Origin: UBA12018 sp051656605
GTDB taxonomy: Bacteria > Bacteroidota > Bacteroidia > Bacteroidales > CAMTPD01
Assembly (NCBI GenBank): GCA_051656605.1
Contig: JBOGCF010000049.1
Location: 124,001 to 188,000, forward strand
Length of the DNA stretch: 64,000 nucleotides
Direction of reading: 5' to 3'
Numbering within the stretch: position 1 is the first letter of the stretch; each line of letters opens with the position of its first letter. The position numbers and the translations under genes are program-made. Under the pieces are notes generated by a model. It was given only the letters and a program-made list of their open reading frames with translations, was not told where the DNA came from and searched no databases. Shown here piece by piece: positions 43,862 through 51,801 of this stretch.

Positions 43862-46330
43862 TTATTGGCCACCGCCACCACTATTGCCACCGCCGCTATT
43901 ACCACCTTGCTGTGTATCGTCGTTGGTAATACCTCTTTTTGCTTTCTTGATTTGTTCTTTCAATTCGCCAAAGCGATAAGATACGCTTACTGAGAAGCGA
44001 CGAGACAAGAATTGGTAGTTTGAGTATTGATGGAAGGTTACATCGGATGTTGTATTTGTATAGTTTCGGTACTTGGTAAACGGATTATTTGCGTTTAATT
44101 GTACTGTAAGTTGCTTCTTCTTCAAGAAGTCTTTAGACAAACTAAATGCGTAGAAATAATCTGTAGAACCTTTTCCTTGCAGTTGTATCCATGGGCTGAA
44201 CACTCCACCGCGTACGGCAAATCGGAAGTTCAGCGGGAAGGTGTATTGAGCATCGGCAAATACTCCTCCTGTTACACCACTATTTTTTAATCCGCTATCG
44301 TTGTTTGCTTTTAGATCAACGTATGATCCGAATGTGTTCATCATCAAGCGCAGTTTGGAAGTTGCGTTCCAGTTGGCATACAAGCTCAAAGATAGTTCTT
44401 TGCGTTTGCCAATGTTTCCGTAAGTAGAATAGGCAACACCGTCTTCTACGTAAGTGTAACGCTGAATGCCGTTATTCACAAACGAATAAGAAACGCTGGT
44501 ATTAACGCTATACTTGCCCGAATAGTTGCTGTAGCCTAGATTAAAGCGGTGACTTTTTTCGGAGTCAAGATCGGGATTACCAAACGATATGTTGCGCGGA
44601 TCGGTATTGTTTACATACGGATTCAATGCCCAGATGCCCGGACGCATGATACGCATGTTGTATCCTCCGGTTAGCGTTTGCGACTGTGATATCATGTATG
44701 ATCCCGATGCCGAAGGGATGAGGTCGAAGTAGCTGGTTCCGAAGTCTTGATCGGGTTTCTCTTCGTACTTCACGCGTACGGTTGTTCCCTCGAAACGTAA
44801 ACCTGCTTTTGCTCCGAACTTTTTGCCTTTATACGCATAGCCCGAATAGCCGCTGTAGATGTGTTGCAAGTGCTTGAACTTGTCGCCGTTGTCGAGTAGT
44901 GTATTCCACTCGTCGGTAGCGTAATCATATAAGTATAAGTCTGTTTTACTTCGACTGGCGCGGTTGATGTATTTTAACCCGACTTCGATGTAGTGTACTT
45001 TCTTGATTGGTAAAGCGTAATCGACTTGTCCGGTGTGCTCGGTTGTACCGGCATCGTTGATGCTATTTTGTTTACGTGGGCTGTAGTTTAAGATAGGAGT
45101 AATCTCACTGATACCCGACGAATTGTTTGGATCGTGGCTAAAGCGATACGAAACGGTAAGTAACTCGTTGGGTGTTTTCGTGCTACGTTGGTAGTCGACG
45201 TTCAAGTTGGAACCACCGTAATCGTTTTTACTTGTTGTTTGTTGGTTGTATGCAAAAACGGAATCGCGTAGTTCGTTGTACATGCCAACTGATGTGTGGC
45301 TGGTGTTTTTCGAGTTGCCAAAGAAATAATTGAAGCTTGCGCTAAGAAGGTTGAGCGAGTCAATCTCATAACTGGCCTCGGCAGTTGCATATTGGTGATT
45401 GCCTTTGTTTTTATTTCTGCCTATTTGTTCAAGGAAATGATTCTCAGGATCGATGAAGCTTTCACGCATCGAGTAGTTGTTGGTTGTAGGACTTTTATAT
45501 CCGTTGAAATTGTAGTTTCCGGTAAGTCCGAACTTTCCTGCTTTCATAGAGATGTAACCGCCTGCGCCAAATGATCCCGGTGTAGAGGCTGAAGCTCGAA
45601 TAGTACCGGTGTAGCCGTCGAGTGAGTTACGATTGGTGATGATGTTGATGATTCCGTCTACTCCTTCGGCGTCGTACTTAGCTCCCGGATCGGTGATTAC
45701 TTCCACGCTTTTTACACTATTGGCGGGCATACTCTTAAGTACGTCGCTCGGGTTGTTGGATAGCATGTTGGACGGTTTTCCGTTTACAAGGATCTTAAAG
45801 TTTGACTTTCCTTTTAGTTGGATTTTGTCTTCGCCATCTACTGTAAGCATCGGAACCTTGCGAAACATCTCTAGTGTAGTAGACGTTTTAGCCTCGGGAT
45901 CGTCTTCGATACTGTAAACAAGTTTATCGATTTCTACTTTTACCAACTGCTTTTGGGCAGTTACGGTTACTTCACCAAGAGCTTTGGTATCATCGGGCAT
46001 GTCAATCTTTCCGAGGCTTACTTTTGGTTTTTCGGTGGTAAGGTCTACGGTTTTCTTAATGTTTACTTTGCCTACCGAGTTGAAGTCGACAACGTACGAT
46101 CCGGCAGCTTTCAGATGGATTACGAAGTTGCCTTTTTCGTCTGTGGCGAGCATCTTTACTGCTTTTCCCGGTTCGCTTTTGGTCGTAACCTTGATGGTTG
46201 CGTAAGGCACGGTTTCATTCTCAGCTTTGTCGATAAGCTGGCCGCTAATCTCAAACGTGGTGTTTGAGTTGGTTTGTGCCTGAAGGATCAATGGCAGCAT
46301 GATTAACAATGAAAAGAGTACTTTTTTCAT
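43862..46330 (-). CDS. TonB-receptor-like outer-membrane beta-barrel protein with Gly-rich tail
   Basis: An 822-aa protein with signal peptide (MKKVLFSLLIMLPLILQAQ), a carboxypeptidase-regulatory-like domain (about 27-115, ISGQLIDKAENETVPYATI), a plug (about 120-230: LGEVTVTAQKQLVKVEIDKLV, SNFKILVNGKPSNML, SVEVITDPGAKYDAEGVDG) and a barrel (VSVSYRFGELKEQIKKAKRG). This is the 'outer membrane beta-barrel family' branch, often without a SusD partner. After the last strand there is an unusual tail with GNSGGGNSGGGGQ, beyond the aromatic residue that normally ends a barrel. Ligand unknown. No clear promoter upstream. Confidence 0.88.
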   Translation of the reverse strand: MKKVLFSLLIMLPLILQAQTNSNTTFEISGQLIDKAENETVPYATIKVTTKSEPGKAVKMLATDEKGNFVIHLKAAGSYVVDFNSVGKVNIKKTVDLTTEKPKVSLGKIDMPDDTKALGEVTVTAQKQLVKVEIDKLVYSIEDDPEAKTSTTLEMFRKVPMLTVDGEDKIQLKGKSNFKILVNGKPSNMLSNNPSDVLKSMPANSVKSVEVITDPGAKYDAEGVDGIINIITNRNSLDGYTGTIRASASTPGSFGAGGYISMKAGKFGLTGNYNFNGYKSPTTNNYSMRESFIDPENHFLEQIGRNKNKGNHQYATAEASYEIDSLNLLSASFNYFFGNSKNTSHTSVGMYNELRDSVFAYNQQTTSKNDYGGSNLNVDYQRSTKTPNELLTVSYRFSHDPNNSSGISEITPILNYSPRKQNSINDAGTTEHTGQVDYALPIKKVHYIEVGLKYINRASRSKTDLYLYDYATDEWNTLLDNGDKFKHLQHIYSGYSGYAYKGKKFGAKAGLRFEGTTVRVKYEEKPDQDFGTSYFDLIPSASGSYMISQSQTLTGGYNMRIMRPGIWALNPYVNNTDPRNISFGNPDLDSEKSHRFNLGYSNYSGKYSVNTSVSYSFVNNGIQRYTYVEDGVAYSTYGNIGKRKELSLSLYANWNATSKLRLMMNTFGSYVDLKANNDSGLKNSGVTGGVFADAQYTFPLNFRFAVRGGVFSPWIQLQGKGSTDYFYAFSLSKDFLKKKQLTVQLNANNPFTKYRNYTNTTSDVTFHQYSNYQFLSRRFSVSVSYRFGELKEQIKKAKRGITNDDTQQGGNSGGGNSGGGGQ

Positions 46331-46505
46331 GCAATGGTTGTATTAGTTTTTATTTATATGAGATTTAATGGTAATCTAATATCATTGGTCAAAGGTGTGT
46401 CTTTGTTCTCTATACGAAGACGTCGTAAAATTAAAGCATTAAATGATATAAAAAACAATGTGCGATAAAAAATAAGCTTATTAGATTTAAAAATATTAAA
46501 AATAA

Positions 46506-46544
46506 AAACCGCCGAACTACAGTAAAGACTGTAGCCGGCGGTTT
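46506..46544 (-). terminator. Terminator after the superoxide dismutase gene
   Basis: AAACCGCCG (46506-46514) and CGGCGGTTT (46536-46544), with inner TACAG/CTGTA, followed by TTATTTTTAA on the minus strand. Confidence 0.85.
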
Positions 46545-46572
46545 GCTTATGACTAAAAACGAGTATTAAGGG

Positions 46573-47220
46573 TTAGTATCGGGCCTCTACAATGTTCCAA
46601 TCAACGATGTTCCAAAGAGCATTTACGTGATCGGGACGTCTGTTTTGATAATCTAAATAATAAGCATGTTCCCATACATCGAATGTAAGAAGTGGAGTCA
46701 GGCCTTTTGTGATCGGATTACCGGCGTTGCTCTCTTTTACAATCGAGAGTTTGCCGTCGTTATCTTTTACCAACCAAGCCCAACCGGAACCGAAAACACT
46801 TACAGATGCTGCGTTGAATTCTTTTTGGAAGTTTTCAAAAGATCCCCATGTTGCGTTGATTGCATCGGCAAGTTTGCCTTTAGGAGCTCCTCCTGCATTG
46901 GGTGCAAGTGTGCTGAAGTAGAAGGTGTGATTCCATACTTGTGCCGCATTGTTGAAGATAGGACCGTCAGATTCTTTGATGATGGTAATGATATCTGCAT
47001 TTTCAAACTTGGTTCCTTTGATAAGCTGATTCAGGTTGTTTACATATCCTTGTAGGTGCTTACCATAATGGAAGTCGATGGTTGATTGGCTGATTACTGG
47101 TTCTAATGCATTTGCCGCATAAGGAAGTTGCATCAATTGAAATGGAGGAACTGCTTCTTTGCATTGTGGAGCAGTCGCTGTATTTGACATTAAAAGAGTA
47201 CTAAGTATAAATGCGATCAT
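46573..47220 (-). CDS. sod: Fe/Mn superoxide dismutase with extended N-terminus
   Basis: A 215-aa enzyme converting superoxide to hydrogen peroxide and oxygen. Metal ligands are in IDFHYGKHLQGYVNNL, WNHTFYF and the DVWEHAYYLDY motif with its Asp and His. The usual cytoplasmic form would start near MQLPYAANALEPVI (Met29), giving 187 aa. The reading frame starts earlier with IAFILSTLLMSNTATAPQ, hydrophobic and ending with an AxA-like site, which suggests export, though it lacks the normal basic N-region. A -7 like TATGTTTG lies at 47310-47303 on the minus strand. Single gene. Confidence 0.93.
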   Translation of the reverse strand: MIAFILSTLLMSNTATAPQCKEAVPPFQLMQLPYAANALEPVISQSTIDFHYGKHLQGYVNNLNQLIKGTKFENADIITIIKESDGPIFNNAAQVWNHTFYFSTLAPNAGGAPKGKLADAINATWGSFENFQKEFNAASVSVFGSGWAWLVKDNDGKLSIVKESNAGNPITKGLTPLLTFDVWEHAYYLDYQNRRPDHVNALWNIVDWNIVEARY

Positions 47221-47551
47221 AATCTTTTAGTTTTAAAGTGTTTATTTTCTTTTCGTGATTCAAGAGTAAGCTTGTTGTTGATTGCTTATCTCTTTCTTTT
47301 ATCAAACATACAAAATTGTATTGAATCCATTTTATTAAAAGCATATATCTTTTCTCTATTTTAAATGTTTTTATAGTTAATGCTTGTTTTATACACTTAT
47401 TACGGATTGTAGTCTCCTTTTGTCGGTTTCGTGTTTTATTTGGCATAGCATTATAAAGACTATTTAGATGTATTTATGCACGAAGGATGAGGGGGCGACC
47501 TCTAAACTTTGGTATTTTTGCATTGAAATTAAACGAGAGGTACAGATAAGA

Positions 47552-49342
47552 ATGATTACTATCGATAAGTTGCGCACATTTGTTCGTATAGAGGAAAATT
47601 TGAAAGAGCGGCAAGTGCTTGCTATTTGGGCAAAGGCTGCCGATGATCGCGTTAAAGAAGGTGAGGCAATTGTAAACGTACGCTTGAGCGACTTGTTTAC
47701 AAACGACCAAGGCTTGTTGGTAATGCGGGCTTATGTAAAAAATAATTTGTCTAAGTTTAGAGTAGGGGATACTGTGCGTCTTCATCGTTGTAATCCCAAA
47801 GAACCATTGGCAAAGGCTGTTTTGCTCGAAGATAATGGTGACCATCTTGTTTTGTATTTTGATCGGTATAGCGAAGGTGAAGCTCGTAAGCTCGATACGC
47901 GACAAAGCGATTGGATGATTGATCGCGACTACGCAAACTTTTCGTTTATACTAGACAATGCTTTCTCTACATTGGAATCTTCGGATCATAAATCTCGTAT
48001 TATGGCTTTGATTAATGGTGCTACAGCTCCGGCCTTTACAGATGATAAGCTAGAGGAGATTGAATACCTGATTAAGAAAAGTGGTGTTCGCTTCAACGAA
48101 AAACAGAAGGAAGCGTTTTATAAGGCAGTGACAACAAAAAACTTTTATGTCATACAGGGTCCTCCCGGAACGGGAAAGACGCATGTGCTTGCTCTCATTG
48201 CTCTAGTTTTGGCAAAGGTAAAAGGGGAGCGCGTCTTAATTACCTCACAGACGCACCGTGCAATCAATAATGCATTGGTGAAGATTGCAAAGCAGACGGG
48301 GTATCCGCTCATCGGAAAGATTGGATACCATTATCAGGCAGATGACTTGAAGTATGAAGGCGGATGTGTGGCTAATGCCGAGCGCTTGTCGCAATTGTCT
48401 GTAGGTGGCGAACGTTTCGATTATTATACGTTTAATGAGTCGGGCGGCGGTGTTATCTTAGGTGGAAGTTGTTTTCACTTGCATACGGCCCGTTTGAAGA
48501 ATACTTATTTTGATACGATCATATTTGATGAAGCCGGGCAGTTGAACTTGCCTGTTGCTTTGGCCGGTATGGTGTGTGGTAGTAAATATATATTTATTGG
48601 CGATCATTGCCAAATGAGTCCGATCATTGTGAGTGATGAACACTCGGAGGAGATGTCTAAGTCTATCTTTGAAACGGTCTTTACGCATCATCCGGGTACG
48701 ATGTTGGATACGACATATCGCATGAATGAGGAGATTACAAAGTTTCCGAGTGATACGTTTTATAATGGTAAATTGCAAACGTTTGAAGCGGTAAAGAAAC
48801 AAGCTCTTGTGCTAGAGAATACGGCTTATCCGGATATCTTAGCAAACGAACGGTCGTGTATATTTGTTGATTTGGGTCATGAAAAGCGACGTATGGTATG
48901 TGATGAAGAGGCTACGCTAGCGGCAAACTTGATCGCGGATGCATTGAAGAATGGAGTTCCGGCTCATGAAATCGCGGTAATTGCTCCATATCGCGCGCAA
49001 GGACGGTTGATCAGGAAACGGATGTGGGAGCACGATGGTATTGAGGAGTCGGTTATGGATGTGGTTGTTGTGGATACGGTAGAGCGAATCCAAGGTCAGG
49101 AGCGTAGTTTGATTTTGATTTCATTGACGTCTAGTGATACCGAACATCTCAAGCGAAGTGCCGACTTTTACTTTCAACCCAATCGCTTGAACGTGGCTTT
49201 GACCAGAGCAAAAGAAAGGGTTGTAGTGCTAGGTAGTCGTTATATGTTTGATACGAAGCCGGATGACTTGAAACATCAACAATGGCTATCGTATTTCCAT
49301 GATTTTTATTTGTATTGTTGCCGCATTACAAAGATAGATTGA
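47552..49342 (+). CDS. UPF1/Dna2-like superfamily 1 helicase
   Basis: A 596-aa ATPase. The start at 47552 (MITIDKLRTFVRIEE) is preferred over the upstream frame opening at 47468, because a -7 element TATTTTTG lies at 47513-47520 inside that extension. Helicase motifs: Q-motif NEKQKEAFYKAV, motif I QGPPGTGKTHV, Ia TSQTHRAINNALVK, II IIFDEAGQL, III FIGDHCQMSPI, IV/V region TVERIQGQERSLILISL and VI RLNVALTRAKERVVVLG. The N-terminal 190 residues include a beta-barrel-like part seen in DNA2/IGHMBP2-type helicases. Probably acts on nucleic acid repair or RNA; no neighbour informs the role. Confidence 0.9.
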   Translation: MITIDKLRTFVRIEENLKERQVLAIWAKAADDRVKEGEAIVNVRLSDLFTNDQGLLVMRAYVKNNLSKFRVGDTVRLHRCNPKEPLAKAVLLEDNGDHLVLYFDRYSEGEARKLDTRQSDWMIDRDYANFSFILDNAFSTLESSDHKSRIMALINGATAPAFTDDKLEEIEYLIKKSGVRFNEKQKEAFYKAVTTKNFYVIQGPPGTGKTHVLALIALVLAKVKGERVLITSQTHRAINNALVKIAKQTGYPLIGKIGYHYQADDLKYEGGCVANAERLSQLSVGGERFDYYTFNESGGGVILGGSCFHLHTARLKNTYFDTIIFDEAGQLNLPVALAGMVCGSKYIFIGDHCQMSPIIVSDEHSEEMSKSIFETVFTHHPGTMLDTTYRMNEEITKFPSDTFYNGKLQTFEAVKKQALVLENTAYPDILANERSCIFVDLGHEKRRMVCDEEATLAANLIADALKNGVPAHEIAVIAPYRAQGRLIRKRMWEHDGIEESVMDVVVVDTVERIQGQERSLILISLTSSDTEHLKRSADFYFQPNRLNVALTRAKERVVVLGSRYMFDTKPDDLKHQQWLSYFHDFYLYCCRITKID

Positions 49343-49403
49343 GTAATTTTGTTGTATTGGCCACAAGTTATTGTGGCTGTTTATTGCTAAACAATCCGAA
49401 AAT

Positions 49404-50072
49404 ATGAGAAAAACAACAATCTTAGGATGCTTGCTTTGTTGTGCGTGTACGTTTGTTATGGCGCAAGAGGCAAGAAAGTATTCGACCTATTATTATCAAC
49501 GTGCTACGCTTTTTGAACAACTCCCGATTACATCGAAAGATATCGTTTTTGTTGGGAATAGCATTACCGACGGAGGAGAGTGGTGTGAACTATTTGATAG
49601 TAAACATGTGAAAAATAGAGGGATCAGTGGTGATGTGGCGATGGGAGTATATGATCGCCTTGATCCGATTGTAAAAGGAAAACCAAAGAAGATCTTTCTT
49701 TTGATCGGTATTAATGATGTCTCGGCCGGAAGATCTCCTGAAGAAATCATGAAGGGTATTGAGATGATTGCTTCCAAAATAAAGAAGGAATCACCGAAAA
49801 CAAAGCTTTACATTCAAAGTATTTTGCCTGTAAATAAAGATTTGAATATGTTTCATGGGCATACAAGTAAAGGGGATGTGGTGATTGCAACGAATGAGTT
49901 GATTCGAACCTTTTGCCAAAACAATGGATATACCTTTGTCGATTTGTATTCGCAAATGAAGAATGACGGCGATGAGAAGATGAATCCGATGTATACCAAT
50001 GATGGCTTGCATCTTTTGGGACCAGGATATATAAAATGGAAAGAAATAGTTATGCCTTATGTAAAGGAGTAA
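49404..50072 (+). CDS. Secreted SGNH/GDSL-family hydrolase
   Basis: A 222-aa protein when started at 49404 (MRKTTILGCLLCCACTFVMAQ, a normal signal peptide). SGNH blocks: VFVGNSITDGGEW (catalytic Ser), NRGISGDV (Gly), LLIGINDVSAG (Asn) and the final NDGLHLLGPGY (Asp, His). These enzymes are esterases or acetylxylan/sialate-type deacetylases; the substrate here is not evident. A perfect palindromic terminator follows. Confidence 0.9.
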   Translation: MRKTTILGCLLCCACTFVMAQEARKYSTYYYQRATLFEQLPITSKDIVFVGNSITDGGEWCELFDSKHVKNRGISGDVAMGVYDRLDPIVKGKPKKIFLLIGINDVSAGRSPEEIMKGIEMIASKIKKESPKTKLYIQSILPVNKDLNMFHGHTSKGDVVIATNELIRTFCQNNGYTFVDLYSQMKNDGDEKMNPMYTNDGLHLLGPGYIKWKEIVMPYVKE

Positions 50073-50075
50073 ACA

Positions 50076-50109
50076 AAAAAGCGATTCAGAATTCTGAATC
50101 GCTTTTTTG
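50076..50109. terminator. Bidirectional terminator between SGNH hydrolase and trxB
   Basis: A perfect 34-bp palindrome: AAAAAAGCGATTCAG-AATT-CTGAATCGCTTTTTT. It works for both convergent genes. Confidence 0.9.
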
Positions 50110-50134
50110 TTTTAATTATATGTAAAGCTTGTTC

Positions 50135-51097
50135 TTATGCTTTGTGTTGTTGTGTAGCAAGGAAACGTTCTGCTTCGATTGCAGATTTACATCCGCTTGC
50201 TGCAGCAGTAATTGCTTGGCGATATGTAGGATCTGCTACGTCACCTGCGGCAAATACTCCAGGAACGTTTGTTTTAGGAGATCCGTCGATTGTTTTGATA
50301 TAACCGATTTCATCAACTTCAACATATTCTTGGAAGATATCTGAGTTTGGTTTGTGTCCGATAGCAAGGAAGAATCCGTCGATAGCGATATCAACTTTCT
50401 CTTCGTCTGGTTGTCCCATGCGTTTCACAAGGTGAGCCCCTTCTACACCGTTTTCACCAAATAGACCTAGAGTATTGTGTTCGAATAGTACAGTAATATT
50501 TTCTGTGTTAAACACCTCTTGTTGCATAATTTTAGATGCACGAAGATGGTCTTTACGAACGATCAAATATACTTGTTTTGCAAGGCCTGCAAGATAAATT
50601 GCTTCTTCGCAAGCAGTATCTCCACCACCTACTACGGCAACATTTTTCTTGCGGTAGAAGAATCCGTCGCAAGTAGCACATGCTGATACGCCCATACCTG
50701 CATACTTCGCTTCATCAGGAAGACCAAGGTATTTTGCGGTAGCACCTGTTGCAATGATCAGAGTTTCAGCTTCGATTTCTTTTTCACCATCAATCGTGAT
50801 TTTGAACGGACGTTGGCTAAGATCTGCTTTTGTTGCAAGACCGAAACGGATATCAGCTCCGAAACGTTGTGCTTGTTTCTTTAGATCTTCCATCATTTCT
50901 ACACCTGTAATTCCTTCAGGATAACCTGGGAAATTGTCAATCTCAGTAGTAGTTGTTAATTGTCCGCCTGGTTGCATACCTTCATAAAGTACAGGAGAAA
51001 GGTTTGCACGAGATGCGTAAATTGCAGCAGTATATCCGGCAGGACCAGATCCAATGATCAGGCACTTTGTTCTTTCGATTGTATTTTCGTTTGCCAT
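50135..51097 (-). CDS. trxB: Thioredoxin-disulfide reductase
   Basis: A 320-aa flavoenzyme that reduces thioredoxin with NADPH. FAD-binding IIGSGPAGYTAAIYASRA near the start, redox pair Cys140-Ala-Thr-Cys143 in SACATCDGFFY, NADPH-binding VVGGGDTACEEAIYLA and C-terminal GVFAAGDVADPTYRQAITAA. Length and motifs are standard for the bacterial low-molecular-weight type. It lies 59 bp downstream of the lolA-like gene on the same strand. Confidence 0.97.
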   Translation of the reverse strand: MANENTIERTKCLIIGSGPAGYTAAIYASRANLSPVLYEGMQPGGQLTTTTEIDNFPGYPEGITGVEMMEDLKKQAQRFGADIRFGLATKADLSQRPFKITIDGEKEIEAETLIIATGATAKYLGLPDEAKYAGMGVSACATCDGFFYRKKNVAVVGGGDTACEEAIYLAGLAKQVYLIVRKDHLRASKIMQQEVFNTENITVLFEHNTLGLFGENGVEGAHLVKRMGQPDEEKVDIAIDGFFLAIGHKPNSDIFQEYVEVDEIGYIKTIDGSPKTNVPGVFAAGDVADPTYRQAITAAASGCKSAIEAERFLATQQHKA

Positions 51098-51156
51098 TTT
51101 TATCAGTGTTTAGTTGTTTATATCACAAAGAAAGAAAAAAATTAACAATGGGACAA

Positions 51157-51786
51157 CTATCTCAAATCAATAATTTCTATGTCAGGATAGTTTGAATCTA
51201 TAAAGCGAAAAGCAGATTCCGGTTGCTTTTGTTGCGTTTTCCAACTATTTACCTGAATATCAATTTTGGCATTATTTTTATCGACAACCAGAAGGTTTGA
51301 GATTTGATTTGTTGCTGTGTCAAACGAAATCGTAATACTCTTCAATTGCGACTTTGTTTTCGGTGTCAATTTTATGATTTCGATATTATTTTCTTTTTTT
51401 CCTAAAGATTCAACTGAATAGTTTTTTGAATAGGAGGAAAGTAATCGTATCGGATTAATTTGATCGAGCTCGTCACCTTGCGGTGTGGTTATGTTTACTT
51501 CGTCATTGTTCTTGAGAAGAACCCACTGCGTTGTTCCGTCATACCATGTATCGGTTTGTGGAGTTGAAAGCATAAACTTGTCTCCATTCATTTGCAAGGT
51601 AGCATCAAATGTATCGGCATTGCTACCCATTTGTTGTGCATGTATTTTCAGATCTGCTTTGACACCATTTGAAGTCTTGTAGTTATTTAGGGCTTTCTCT
51701 ATGATCGTTGATGCATTTTGAGAAAAGCCTGCTTGCATTGTTAAGGCAAGCAGGAATATTGTAGATGCAATTTGGCGTAGTTTCAT
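51157..51786 (-). CDS. lolA: LolA-like periplasmic lipoprotein carrier
   Basis: A 209-aa protein with signal peptide (MKLRQIASTIFLLALTMQAGFSQ). The mature part fits the LolA/LolB half-barrel: STIIEKALNNYKTSNGVKADL, GDKFMLSTPQTDTWYDGTTQWVLLKNNDEVNI and FDTATNQISNLLVVDKNNAKI. LolA shuttles lipoproteins from the inner to the outer membrane. The gene starts 15 bp after ftsK, an arrangement seen in other Bacteroidales. Confidence 0.85.
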   Translation of the reverse strand: MKLRQIASTIFLLALTMQAGFSQNASTIIEKALNNYKTSNGVKADLKIHAQQMGSNADTFDATLQMNGDKFMLSTPQTDTWYDGTTQWVLLKNNDEVNITTPQGDELDQINPIRLLSSYSKNYSVESLGKKENNIEIIKLTPKTKSQLKSITISFDTATNQISNLLVVDKNNAKIDIQVNSWKTQQKQPESAFRFIDSNYPDIEIIDLR

Positions 51787-51801
51787 CGTTTATTTTTTGG
51801 G

